From contig JADCFR010000389.1 of the NCBI GenBank assembly GCA_020249415.1, forward strand, positions 1-6,787: a stretch of DNA of 6,787 nt, in the 5' to 3' direction. Of this stretch, positions 1 through 5,992 are shown one piece after another. The notes beneath the pieces were generated by a model. That model worked only from the letters and a program-made list of their open reading frames with translations. It was not told where the DNA came from and searched no databases. The stretch comes from Roseomonas sp. (GTDB lineage: Bacteria; Pseudomonadota; Alphaproteobacteria; Acetobacterales; Acetobacteraceae). The position numbers and the translations under genes are program-made. Every line of letters starts with the position of its first letter. Within the stretch, counting starts at the first letter, position 1.

Positions 1-57
1 CGCATCGTTCTGGAAGGGCTCCAAGGCAAGCAAAATATTGAAATTATTGAAAAATAG
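1..57 (+). pseudogene. Possible 3' remnant of an IS3-type OrfA transposase (partial at window edge)
   Basis: An open frame enters from the left edge and stops at a TAG at 55-57, giving 18 residues that begin RIVLEGLQGKQNI. The first 13 residues resemble a motif I know from IS3-family OrfA proteins (RIVLEGLRGE..I, followed in the family by AELCRREGI). After that the match is lost and the frame ends at once, so the helix-turn-helix continuation is missing. I read it as a truncated transposase relic interrupted near position 40. The call rests on about 13 residues and could be chance; the rest of the gene, if any, is outside the window. Confidence 0.35.
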
Positions 58-449
58 GAACCAGAGACTTTCGCCCATGCAGTTCCCTTTCCTACGCCAC
101 CTCCCATTACGCAAACATGCTCTCAGCCCTGAGTGGGCCTGGAAATTCCCGTCTGTTCGCAAGGGTTTTGAAATTCGCGTGGCTGGTTCGGTGTCGGAAT
201 ACTCCACGAAAATGTCCTCTCCGGGGCCATTTCTCTCCATAGCTGGCGACTTGAGTGATTTTTCAGCCAGATGTAAGTAATTGTAATAAATTGATAAAAT
301 TTTGCGTTCCGCTTTGGGCGTTGTAGGTTCCAATGGGGGGGCTTGGGTGACTGCGGGCAGAAAGTCGCCGGCACTCCCCACAATTCGGTCCCGAATCGGC
401 GGGCACCCTGCCGCAAAGTGCGGGGCTGAAAGCCGGATGGAGTGAGGTC
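58..449. other. Gene-poor stretch, no supported feature
   Basis: About 390 bp between the left relic and the IS21 element. Short open frames exist on both strands, but none has a convincing ribosome-binding site or a recognisable protein. The part around 255-305 is clearly richer in A and T than the rest of the window, and a G-run follows at about 334-341. An imperfect palindrome (ATTCGG-TC-CCGAAT, 383-396) is too tightly closed to form a normal hairpin. If the IS21 element had simply jumped into the prolyl-tRNA deacylase gene, the 5' part of that gene should lie here, but no frame encodes it. The stretch may be debris of other mobile elements; this is inference. Confidence 0.5.
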
Positions 450-477
450 TGTTGAATGCTGCCGAGAGCTGACCCGG
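450..477 (+). repeat. IS21 terminal inverted repeat, istB-side end
   Basis: These 28 bases match the reverse complement of 2919-2946 at 24 of 28 positions. The outer ten bases (TGTTGAATGC) and the inner TGACCCGG block are identical. This is the outer transposase-binding site at the end distal to istA. Confidence 0.88.
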
Positions 478-485
478 GTTTGCCA

Positions 486-501
486 CGCAGATTTGACCCG
501 G
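486..501 (+). repeat. IS21 subterminal repeat, istB side
   Basis: The block CGCAGATTTGACCCGG repeats the inner half of the terminal repeat (GAGAGCTGACCCGG) 23 bp further in. IS21-family ends commonly carry several such IstA-binding repeats. Its best partner at the other end is 2887-2901 (reverse complement GCTGAGATTTGACCC). Confidence 0.7.
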
Positions 502-531
502 GTTTTGGGGATGCGGGGTTTTTTGATCCTG

Positions 532-1314
532 TCAGGTGGGCTGTGGTTTCCTTTCGCGATGGGTCTGGGTTGCGGAGCTGTTCCTGAAGCGGAAGCTGTC
601 GTTGCCGGTCTCCAGGATGTGGCAGTGGTGGGTGAGCCTGTCGAGCAGTGCCGTGGTCATCTTGGCATCCCCGAATATCGCTGCCCACTCACTGAAACTG
701 AGGTTGGTGGTGATGATCACGCTTGTCTGCTCGTACAGCTTGCTGAGAAGGTGAAACAGCAGGGCACCCCCCGAGGCGCTGAACGGCAGGTATCCCAATT
801 CGTCGAGGATCAGCAAGTCGGTATGGAGCAGACGGGCGGCAATTTGCCCGCTCCTTCCGGCGGCTTTTTCCTGCTCGAGAGCGTTGACCAGTTCCACCGT
901 GGAGTAGAACCGCACCCGCTTTCGGTGGTGCTCGACCGCCTGGACGCCAAGCGCAGTGGCGACATGGGTCTTTCCAGTGCCTGGCCCGCCGACCAGCACG
1001 ATGTTGTCGGCCTTCTCCATGAAGGCACCGGCATGCAGTTGGCGCACCAGGCCTTCGTTGATCTGGCTGCTGGCAAAATCAAAACCCGTCAGGTCTTTGT
1101 AGGTCGGGAACCGCGCGGCCTTGAGCTGATAGGCGATGGAGCGGACCTCCCGCTCGGCCAACTCGGCCTTCAGCAACTGCGACAGGATGGGGATCGCGCT
1201 CTGGAAGGCGGGCGCGCCCTGCTCGGTCAGCTCGGCTGCGGCCTGCGCCATGCCGTGCATCTTGAGGCTGCGCAGCATGATGGTGACGGCGGCAGCCGCC
1301 GGATCATGACGCAT
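532..1314 (-). CDS. istB: IS21 helper of transposition IstB (AAA+ ATPase)
   Basis: A 260-residue protein of the IstB/DnaC-like AAA+ family. It binds ATP and DNA, selects and bends the target, and stimulates the IstA transposase. Visible motifs are a Walker A loop GGPGTGKT at about residues 109-116, a Walker [11 protein letters not shown] at about 167-176, a sensor-1-type ITTN near 201-204, and the family's C-terminal block with DRLTHH at about 225-230. Length is typical (about 250-260). I chose the start at 1314 rather than an upstream ATG at 1347 because AAGGAGG lies 5 bp before it; the upstream ATG would only add 11 residues unlike the family. It overlaps the end of istA by 11 bp, suggesting translational coupling. 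No damage is seen. Confidence 0.95.
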   Translation of the reverse strand: MRHDPAAAAVTIMLRSLKMHGMAQAAAELTEQGAPAFQSAIPILSQLLKAELAEREVRSIAYQLKAARFPTYKDLTGFDFASSQINEGLVRQLHAGAFMEKADNIVLVGGPGTGKTHVATALGVQAVEHHRKRVRFYSTVELVNALEQEKAAGRSGQIAARLLHTDLLILDELGYLPFSASGGALLFHLLSKLYEQTSVIITTNLSFSEWAAIFGDAKMTTALLDRLTHHCHILETGNDSFRFRNSSATQTHRERKPQPT

Positions 1315-2833
1315 GGCGACCTCCTTGCTTTGGACGCAGGTCGTCATAGCGGGCGACGTTGGCCCTGGGCTCCTGCGCCAGCACCAGGGCCTGGGGCGCC
1401 TCGATCGGCGGGATCTGGGAGGCTGTGCCGTCGGTCAGCCGGTGCAGCAGGTTCAGGATGTGGGTCTTGGTGGACACACCGGCCTGCAGTGCCATCTCCA
1501 CGGCAACCAGCACAGCCTGTTCATCGTGCTGCAGCACCAGGGACAAGATCTCCACCATCTCCCGGTCACCACCGGGCCTGCCGTGCAGTTGCCGCTGAAG
1601 CTGCCGGAATGCCTCCGGCAGTTCGGCGAAGGGCGCGCCGTTGCGTAGGGCACCGGGTTTTCGCTGGATCACGGCCAGATAGTGGCGCCAATCATAGACC
1701 GTCCGACCCTGCCCGTGATGCGACCGCTCAATGATCCGCGGGTGCTCGCAAAGGACGGCTCCCTCGGCAACGACCACGATGCGCTCGGGATAGATCCGCA
1801 GGCTGACCGGACGATTGGCGAAGGAGGCGGGCACGCTGTAGCGGTTGCGGTCGAAGTGTACGAGGCAGGTTGGTGAGACCCGCTTGGTCTCATCCACGAA
1901 GCCGTCGAAGACCCGTCTGACCGGCATGAGGCAGTCCACCTCCTGCCGCCAGACCGCGGCGACGCTGCCGGGTTCGACGCCGTGCGGGATCTCCTCCCAC
2001 AAGGCGAAGCAGCGCTGCTCCAGCCAGGCGTTCAGCGCCTCCAGACTGTCGACCTCAGGCATGGGCTGCCACAGCCGGTGCCGGGTATCCTGAACGTTTT
2101 TCTCGACTTGGCCTTTCTCCCAACCCGATGCCGGATTGCAGAATTCGGGCTCGAACAGATAGTGGCTCGCCATGGCCAGGAAGCGGGCATTGACCTGCCG
2201 CTCGCGGCTCGGGCCGATGCGGTCCACGGCGGTGCGCATGTTGTCGTAGATGCCACGCTGCGGCACGCCGCCCAGCACGCGAAATCCATGGTTGTGGGCG
2301 TCGAACAGCATCTCGTGCGTCTGCAGGAGGTAGGCTCGCACCAGGAAGGCCCGACTATGGCAGAGCTTGAGGTGGGCGACCTGCAGCTTGGTGCGCTCGC
2401 CACCGATGACGGCGTGCTCCTCGCTCCAGTCAAACTGAAACGCCTCGCCCGGGCCGAAGGCCAGCGGCACGAAGACACCGCGGCCAGAGGTCTGTTGCTG
2501 GCGCAGCCAGTCATCCCGCCAGGCGCGCACAAAGGCAGCGACGCGCCGGTACGAGCCGTCATAGCCCAGCACAGCCAATTCCGCGTGGAACTGCCGGGCC
2601 GTACGTTTCTGTTTGCGCGGCCTGCGGGCATCCGTCCGCAGCCAGCCTGCCAGCCGCTCGGCAAAGGGATCGAGCTTGCTGGGGCGATCAGGCGTCCTGA
2701 AAACAGGCTCCACCGCCTCGGACCGCAGGTACTTGCGGATAGTGTTCCGCGACAGACCGGTACGGCGCGCGATCGCACGGATCGACAGGTGCTCCCGGAA
2801 ATGCCAACGCCGGATAACGCTCAATAAAGCCAT
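1304..2833 (-). CDS. istA: IS21 DDE transposase IstA
   Basis: A 509-residue transposase that cuts and joins the element ends. An N-terminal helix-turn-helix ([21 protein letters not shown]) spans about residues 16-36. The RNase H-fold catalytic core follows, with acidic residues D135 (FQFDWS), D197 (IYDNMRTAV) and E244 (KGQVEKNVQ), the usual IS21 triad. A Mu-type C-terminal beta domain ([16 protein letters not shown]) lies near 331-348. Length fits the family. A longer in-frame start exists at 2893, but the ATG at 2833 begins [10 protein letters not shown], fits the usual N-terminus and has GGAG 8 bp upstream. The stop overlaps the istB start. The gene appears intact. Confidence 0.95.
   Translation of the reverse strand: MALLSVIRRWHFREHLSIRAIARRTGLSRNTIRKYLRSEAVEPVFRTPDRPSKLDPFAERLAGWLRTDARRPRKQKRTARQFHAELAVLGYDGSYRRVAAFVRAWRDDWLRQQQTSGRGVFVPLAFGPGEAFQFDWSEEHAVIGGERTKLQVAHLKLCHSRAFLVRAYLLQTHEMLFDAHNHGFRVLGGVPQRGIYDNMRTAVDRIGPSRERQVNARFLAMASHYLFEPEFCNPASGWEKGQVEKNVQDTRHRLWQPMPEVDSLEALNAWLEQRCFALWEEIPHGVEPGSVAAVWRQEVDCLMPVRRVFDGFVDETKRVSPTCLVHFDRNRYSVPASFANRPVSLRIYPERIVVVAEGAVLCEHPRIIERSHHGQGRTVYDWRHYLAVIQRKPGALRNGAPFAELPEAFRQLQRQLHGRPGGDREMVEILSLVLQHDEQAVLVAVEMALQAGVSTKTHILNLLHRLTDGTASQIPPIEAPQALVLAQEPRANVARYDDLRPKQGGRHAS
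1320..1326 (-). promoter_or_regulatory. Ribosome-binding site of istB inside the istA 3' end
   Basis: On the minus strand AAGGAGG sits 5 bp before the ATG at 1314-1312, within the last codons of istA. A near-perfect Shine-Dalgarno at this place decides the istB start and fits coupled translation of the two transposition proteins. Confidence 0.8.
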
Positions 2834-2886
2834 GTCCAACACTCCAGCTGCCCCCGCCCAAAGGGCCGAGGCTAGCGTCCAAACAT

Positions 2887-2901
2887 GGGTCAAATCTCAG
2901 C
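2887..2901 (-). repeat. IS21 subterminal repeat, istA side
   Basis: On the minus strand this reads GCTGAGATTTGACCC, a second copy of the block GCTGAGAATTGACCC found in the terminal repeat at this end. It lies between the element end and istA and is a likely second IstA-binding site. Confidence 0.72.
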
Positions 2902-2918
2902 AGCAACTTCACCCCAAA

Positions 2919-2946
2919 CCGGGTCAATTCTCAGCGGCATTCAACA
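2919..2946 (-). repeat. IS21 terminal inverted repeat, istA-side end
   Basis: The reverse complement begins TGTTGAATGCCGCTGAGA and pairs with 450-477 (24 of 28 positions). It ends in CA at 2945-2946, after which the flanking prolyl-tRNA deacylase remnant begins. Confidence 0.88.
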
Positions 2947-3096
2947 GTCATGGATGCCGGGCTGATGCGCCATGCGCGGATTTGGGTGCATCCCTTGGTG
3001 AATACGGCTTCCACCGGCCTTGCCCCGCAGGATTTGCTCGGGTTTTTGGCCGGGCTTGGGCATGAAACCCGGCTGTTGGAACTGGACGGCGCCTGA
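2947..3096 (+). pseudogene. Prolyl-tRNA deacylase (YbaK/ProX type), C-terminal remnant cut by IS21
   Basis: The plus-strand frame leaving the IS end encodes 49 residues and a TGA. Within it RIWVHPLVNTASTGLAP and QDLLGFLAGLGHETRLLEL match the C-terminus of the stand-alone prolyl-tRNA editing domain family (ProX/PrdX; typical form HPLVNTATT..AP.DLL.FL...GHEP). These proteins hydrolyse Ala-tRNA(Pro) made by error. Full proteins are about 165-170 residues, so roughly the first two thirds are missing, and I do not find them left of the element. An ATG at 2950 could start a 48-residue peptide, but it would lack most of the domain. The gene is best treated as broken. It ends 72 bp before cnoX and may have been its upstream neighbour. 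Confidence 0.75.
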
Positions 3097-3155
3097 TCCG
3101 CGCCAGGGTGGCTTGCTTCTGCGGCGATAGGGCGCATTTATGGGGCAGCAAGACC

Positions 3156-3161
3156 AGGAAG
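3156..3161 (+). promoter_or_regulatory. Ribosome-binding site of the cnoX-like gene
   Basis: AGGAAG lies 7 bp before the ATG at 3169 and supports that start over other in-frame starts. Confidence 0.65.
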
Positions 3162-3168
3162 TGCCGCT

Positions 3169-4104
3169 ATGGAAGTGATCTTCGACCCCTCTCGCCCGCC
3201 GCAGGGCCCCGCTGCCGGCGCCATCAAGGATGGCGACCAATCCACCTTCATGCAGGATGTGGTGCAGGCATCCAATGATGTGCCGGTGCTGGTGGATTTC
3301 TGGGCCACCTGGTGCGGGCCCTGCAAGCAACTGACCCCCGCGCTGGAAAAGGTGGTAACTGCCGCCGGGGGCCGTGTGCGGCTGGTGAAGATTGATATTG
3401 ATAAGAATCGCGGCCTTGTGCAGCAGCTCGTGCAGATGGGCCTGCCGCTGCAATCCGTGCCCACCGTGGTTGCCTTCTGGAAGGGGCAAATCCTGGATCT
3501 GTTCCAGGGTGCGCTGCCGGAATCGGAAGTGAAGCGCTTCATTGAAGGCCTGCTCAAGCAGGCGGGCGGGCAAATGCCGACCGCCGATCTTTTGGGCGAA
3601 GCCAAGGCCGCGCTGGAAGAAGGCGATGCCACCACGGCCTTGCAACTTTTCGGCGCGCTGGCGCAGCAGGAACCGGAAAATGCCGAAGCCATGGCCGGCG
3701 TTGCGCGCTGCCTGATGGCGCTCGGGCAGGAAGAACAGGCCCTGCAGGTGATTGAAAGCGTGCCGGAAAAGCTGCGCAGCCATGCCGAGATTGCGTCCAT
3801 CCGCAGCGCCCTGGAATTGGCTGCGGAAGGGCGCAAAGCGCGCGCCAAGCTGGCGGAGTTCGAAGCGCGCCTGGCCGCTGACCCCAATGACCACGCGGCG
3901 CGGATTGAACTGGCCGTGGCGCTGAACGCCATGGATAATCGTGCCGGCGCCGTGGATGCGCTGATTGAAGCCATCAAGCGCGACCGCGCCTGGAATGAGG
4001 AAGCGGCACGCAAGCAATTGCTGAAATTCTTCGAAGCCTGGGGCTTTGGGGATGAGGCCAGTGTCGCCGGGCGGCGCAAGCTTTCTTCCGTGCTGTTCCG
4101 GTAA
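3169..4104 (+). CDS. cnoX: CnoX/YbbN-type chaperedoxin (thioredoxin plus TPR)
   Basis: A 311-residue cytoplasmic protein with no signal peptide. Residues about 22-130 form a thioredoxin domain with VLVDFWATWCGPC (active site 48-52) and the cis-proline loop SVPT (Pro98). Residues about 138-300 are alpha-helical TPR-like repeats (AKAALEEGDATTALQLF; PNDHAARIELAVALNA). This is the CnoX/YbbN layout: a holdase that can also protect cysteines by mixed disulfides and hand clients to folding chaperones. E. coli CnoX lacks the first active-site cysteine; here both are present, so real thioredoxin activity is expected, as in other alphaproteobacterial members. It is first in a tight four-gene plus-strand cluster; the next gene starts 20 bp later. 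Any promoter would lie in or upstream of the broken deacylase gene, so the IS rearrangement may affect its expression. Confidence 0.9.
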   Translation: MEVIFDPSRPPQGPAAGAIKDGDQSTFMQDVVQASNDVPVLVDFWATWCGPCKQLTPALEKVVTAAGGRVRLVKIDIDKNRGLVQQLVQMGLPLQSVPTVVAFWKGQILDLFQGALPESEVKRFIEGLLKQAGGQMPTADLLGEAKAALEEGDATTALQLFGALAQQEPENAEAMAGVARCLMALGQEEQALQVIESVPEKLRSHAEIASIRSALELAAEGRKARAKLAEFEARLAADPNDHAARIELAVALNAMDNRAGAVDALIEAIKRDRAWNEEAARKQLLKFFEAWGFGDEASVAGRRKLSSVLFR

Positions 4105-4124
4105 GGCCGGCGGCACCACGCATC

Positions 4125-4787
4125 ATGCAAGCCTTCAGCCCGCGTTTGGCAGATTTGCCGAGCGAAATCGCCGTCTTCCCCCTGACCGGGGCGCTGCTGC
4201 TGCCGCGCGGGCGCTTGCCGCTGAATATTTTTGAGCCGCGCTATTTGGCGATGACGATGGATGCTTTGGGCCGCGGCCGGCTTTTTGGCATGGTGCAGCC
4301 GGATGCGCGCGGCAAGCCAGCGGCGGAAGGGCCCGGGCTTTATCGTATCGGCTGTCTTGGGCGCATTTCATCCTTCAGCGAAACCGATGATGGACGGCTT
4401 TTGATTACACTGATCGGCGTGGCGCGGTTTCGCATTCTGGAGGAATTGCCGCTGGCCGCCGGCGGTTATCGCCGCGTGCGGGTGGATTACACGGATTTCG
4501 TGACGGATTTGCTGGAAGCCGAACCGCCGCCGCTGGATCGCCCGGCTTTGCTTGGCGCGCTCAAGCCCTATTTCCTGGCGCGCGGGATTGAAGCGAATTG
4601 GGATGCGGTGGAACAAACCCCGGATGCGCTGCTGGTGACGATGCTATCCATGGTCTGCCCCTTTGATCCGCCGGAAAAACAGGCGCTGCTGGAAGCGGCC
4701 GAGGGGCCGGAACGCGCCGAAATGCTGGTCGCGCTGCTGCGCATGGGGGCGGCGGCCAATATGCCGAACCCCGGCAGCCTGAGCTGA
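4125..4787 (+). CDS. Stand-alone LON substrate-binding (LON N-terminal) domain protein
   Basis: A 220-residue protein that resembles only the N-terminal domain of Lon protease; no AAA+ module or Ser-Lys protease part is present or would fit. The family signature [20 protein letters not shown] followed by PRYL covers residues 18-41. GCLGRI (76-81), GVARFRI (98-104) and the helical [19 protein letters not shown] (about 173-191) are also characteristic. Such proteins are widespread in proteobacteria, often annotated as peptidase S16 or LON-domain proteins. They have no proven peptidase activity, and a substrate or partner-binding role is inferred. The ATG at 4125 has only a weak purine-rich site upstream and follows cnoX by 20 bp, which suggests co-transcription and possibly coupled translation. 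Confidence 0.9.
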   Translation: MQAFSPRLADLPSEIAVFPLTGALLLPRGRLPLNIFEPRYLAMTMDALGRGRLFGMVQPDARGKPAAEGPGLYRIGCLGRISSFSETDDGRLLITLIGVARFRILEELPLAAGGYRRVRVDYTDFVTDLLEAEPPPLDRPALLGALKPYFLARGIEANWDAVEQTPDALLVTMLSMVCPFDPPEKQALLEAAEGPERAEMLVALLRMGAAANMPNPGSLS

Positions 4788-4803
4788 AGAAGGGAATCCT
4801 TGC

Positions 4804-5001
4804 ATGACCGAACCGCAACCGAAGGGCGGCGCCTTGGATCCGAAGCTGCTCGAAATCCTGGTCTGCCCCGTCACCAAAAAGCCGCTGCGCTATGATCGCG
4901 ACCGGGGCGAATTGATCAGCGACGCGGCGGGGCTTGCCTATCCGGTGCGTGATGGCATTCCTATCATGCTGCCGGATGAGGCGCGCAAACTGGACGCATG
5001 A
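4804..5001 (+). CDS. Trm112 family (UPF0434/YcaR-like) small protein
   Basis: A 65-residue protein with the family pattern [17 protein letters not shown] (residues about 15-31) and [20 protein letters not shown] (about 42-61). In eukaryotes and archaea Trm112 is a zinc-finger activator of methyltransferases; the role of bacterial YcaR-like members is not settled. Classical members carry CPxC. Here the second position is Thr (CPVT), and Cys21 is the only cysteine, so a zinc site of the usual kind cannot form. The ATG at 4804 is preceded by AAGGGA 8 bp upstream. The gene follows the LON-domain gene by 16 bp, and its stop overlaps the next start (ATGA). Confidence 0.88.
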   Translation: MTEPQPKGGALDPKLLEILVCPVTKKPLRYDRDRGELISDAAGLAYPVRDGIPIMLPDEARKLDA

Positions 5002-5372
5002 GCGCGCCCACTGAAATCCGCCTGCGCAAGGCGGAAAAAATCCTGGAGATTGCCTTTGCCGATGGCGCGCGTTTCGCGCTGCCAGCCGAATATTTACGCG
5101 TGGAAAGCCCGAGTGCCGAAGTGCAAGGCCATGGGCCGGGGCAGAAGGTGATTGTGGCCGGGCGGCGGCATGTTGGCATTATCGGGCTGGAACCGGTGGG
5201 GCATTATGCGCTCAGGATCAGCTTCGATGATTTGCATGATACGGGGATTTTTACCTGGGAATATCTGCGCCGTTTGGGCGAGGAACAGGAAAGCCGCTGG
5301 GCGGAATATCTGGCGGCGCTGGCATCGCGGGGATTGAGCCGCGAACCGGCCCGGCGTGCGGGTGGGGTTTGA
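4998..5372 (+). CDS. DUF971 (gamma-butyrobetaine hydroxylase-like N-terminal domain) protein
   Basis: A 124-residue single-domain protein. The motifs [17 protein letters not shown] (4-20), [20 protein letters not shown] (26-45), [20 protein letters not shown] (59-78) and [15 protein letters not shown] (80-94) are the hallmarks of DUF971, the fold also found at the N-terminus of gamma-butyrobetaine hydroxylase. No catalytic dioxygenase domain follows, so this is not a carnitine enzyme. The cellular role of stand-alone DUF971 proteins is not established; links with iron-sulfur cluster proteins have been proposed from gene neighbourhoods elsewhere, but nothing here shows it. The start overlaps the Trm112-like stop in an ATGA, strong evidence for coupled translation. 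The last 15-20 residues, rich in Arg and Ala, are a variable tail. Confidence 0.88.
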   Translation: MSAPTEIRLRKAEKILEIAFADGARFALPAEYLRVESPSAEVQGHGPGQKVIVAGRRHVGIIGLEPVGHYALRISFDDLHDTGIFTWEYLRRLGEEQESRWAEYLAALASRGLSREPARRAGGV

Positions 5373-5408
5373 TCCTGATCATGGCGGGATGCGCGAGGCC
5401 ATTGTAGC

Positions 5409-5429
5409 CCTTCACCGTTTTCGTGAAGG
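5409..5429 (+). promoter_or_regulatory. Short hairpin overlapping the cytochrome b561 ribosome-binding site
   Basis: CCTTCAC (5409-5415) and GTGAAGG (5423-5429) are perfectly complementary and enclose a 7-nt loop. The 3' arm contains most of the Shine-Dalgarno GAAGGA (5425-5430), which lies 7 bp before the ATG at 5438. No T-run follows, so this is not an intrinsic terminator. If it folds in the mRNA it would mask the ribosome-binding site. The fold is predicted by eye only. Confidence 0.45.
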
Positions 5430-5430
5430 A
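5425..5430 (+). promoter_or_regulatory. Ribosome-binding site of the cytochrome b561 gene
   Basis: GAAGGA is 7 bp before the ATG at 5438. It favours this start over the in-frame GTG at 5423, which lies inside the purine-rich site itself and would add only five residues. Confidence 0.7.
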
Positions 5431-5437
5431 ATGCACC

Positions 5438-5992
5438 ATGGACCGCACCCGTTATGATCGCCTTGCCATCCTGTTTCATTGGGTCATGGCGGCGCTGATT
5501 TTCTATACCGCAGCCGCGATTCTGATTGCGGATGACCTGCCGCGCGGTGCCTTCCGCGACCTCGTTAAAACCACGCATAACAGCGTGGGCGCGCTGGTGC
5601 TGCTGCTGCTCGTGTTGCGCATTCTCTGGCGCATGGTCAGCACCGCACCGGCGCTGCCGTCTGGCATGACAGTGCGGCAGCAGCGCCTGGCGAAGCTGGC
5701 GCATTTCGGGCTTTATGGGCTGATGGCGGCCGTGCCGCTGCTGGGTCTGGCGACGCTTTTCCTGCGCGGGCGGGGGCTGGAATTCGGCTTCTTCAGCATT
5801 GCTTCACCGCTCGCGGCCAATCGCACCCTGTCGCGCGCCATCAAGGAAGTGCATGAATTGGCGGCCTATGCGCTGCTCGCGCTGGTTGCCTTTCACATCG
5901 CGGCGGCACTTTGGCACCAATTCATCAAGCGCGATGGTCTGATGGGGCGGATGAGTTTCAGCCGCCCTTCGCCAGCCGGTCAAACGCCTTGA
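5438..5992 (+). CDS. Cytochrome b561 (CybB-type, di-heme membrane protein)
   Basis: A 184-residue integral membrane protein with four hydrophobic segments at about residues 9-30, 46-66, 86-108 and 137-160. The histidines H14 (LFHW), H47 (TTHNSVG), H139 (EVHE) and H153 (AFHIAA) sit at the places of the heme-b ligands in E. coli CybB (13, 47, 137 and 151), so two b hemes are expected. CybB-type proteins pass electrons across or within the inner membrane with ubiquinone; E. coli CybB has been described as a superoxide:ubiquinone oxidoreductase, but the donor here is unknown. The [10 protein letters not shown] start is typical. The last 13 or so residues after LMGRM are a non-conserved tail that exists because the frame runs 35 bp into the end of convergent kdsA. 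The gene begins 65 bp after the DUF971 gene and may have its own control. Confidence 0.9.
   Translation: MDRTRYDRLAILFHWVMAALIFYTAAAILIADDLPRGAFRDLVKTTHNSVGALVLLLLVLRILWRMVSTAPALPSGMTVRQQRLAKLAHFGLYGLMAAVPLLGLATLFLRGRGLEFGFFSIASPLAANRTLSRAIKEVHELAAYALLALVAFHIAAALWHQFIKRDGLMGRMSFSRPSPAGQTP

Larger units (their letters stand above)
450..2946 (-). mobile_element. Complete IS21-family insertion sequence
   Basis: A 2,497-bp element bounded by 5'-TGTTGAATGC and its complement GCATTCAACA, with TG...CA tips as usual in the IS21 family. It carries istA then istB on the minus strand, both without internal stops. Further copies of a GAGA/GATTTGACCC-type block lie just inside each end, matching the multiple terminal repeats known for IS21. 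IS21 elements usually produce 4-8 bp target duplications; here only GTC (447-449 and 2947-2949) is shared at the junctions, so a normal duplication is not visible. The intact genes and ends suggest a potentially active, fairly recent copy. The strand given is that of the genes. Confidence 0.93.

Noticed and set aside
38..280. An 80-codon plus-strand frame and overlapping minus-strand frames left of the IS
   Set aside because: No credible ribosome-binding site and no recognisable protein motif; kept as unassigned sequence.
251..298. A possible promoter in the AT-rich patch (TTGAGT, TAATAA, GATAAA)
   Set aside because: No pair has both reasonable -35 and -10 matches at 16-18 bp spacing, and no supported gene lies downstream on the plus strand.
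411..423. A small hairpin CCGCA-AAG-TGCGG just left of the IS
   Set aside because: A 5-bp stem with a 3-nt loop and no T-run is too weak to call a terminator or attachment site.
442..1734. A 430-codon open frame on the plus strand across the IS element
   Set aside because: It lies antisense to istB and istA, whose products carry clear motifs. Long mirror frames are expected in GC-rich coding DNA and this one shows no recognisable domain.
2834..2946. TTGACC blocks in the IS end as -35 boxes for istA
   Set aside because: No acceptable -10 lies 16-18 bp downstream of either block; they are better explained as part of the transposase-binding repeats.
3140..3178. A 12-codon frame (ATG at 3140, TGA at 3176) overlapping the cnoX start, as a possible leader peptide
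   Set aside because: Short frames like this arise by chance, its ribosome-binding site is weak, and nothing shows that it regulates cnoX.
2941..4119. A long minus-strand open frame opposite the chaperedoxin gene
   Set aside because: The plus-strand frame has a convincing thioredoxin active site, TPR-like repeats and ribosome-binding site; the opposite frame is low-complexity in character and matches nothing I know.
4125..4787. Full Lon protease
   Set aside because: Only the N-terminal LON domain is present; there is no Walker motif and no Ser-Lys catalytic pair region.
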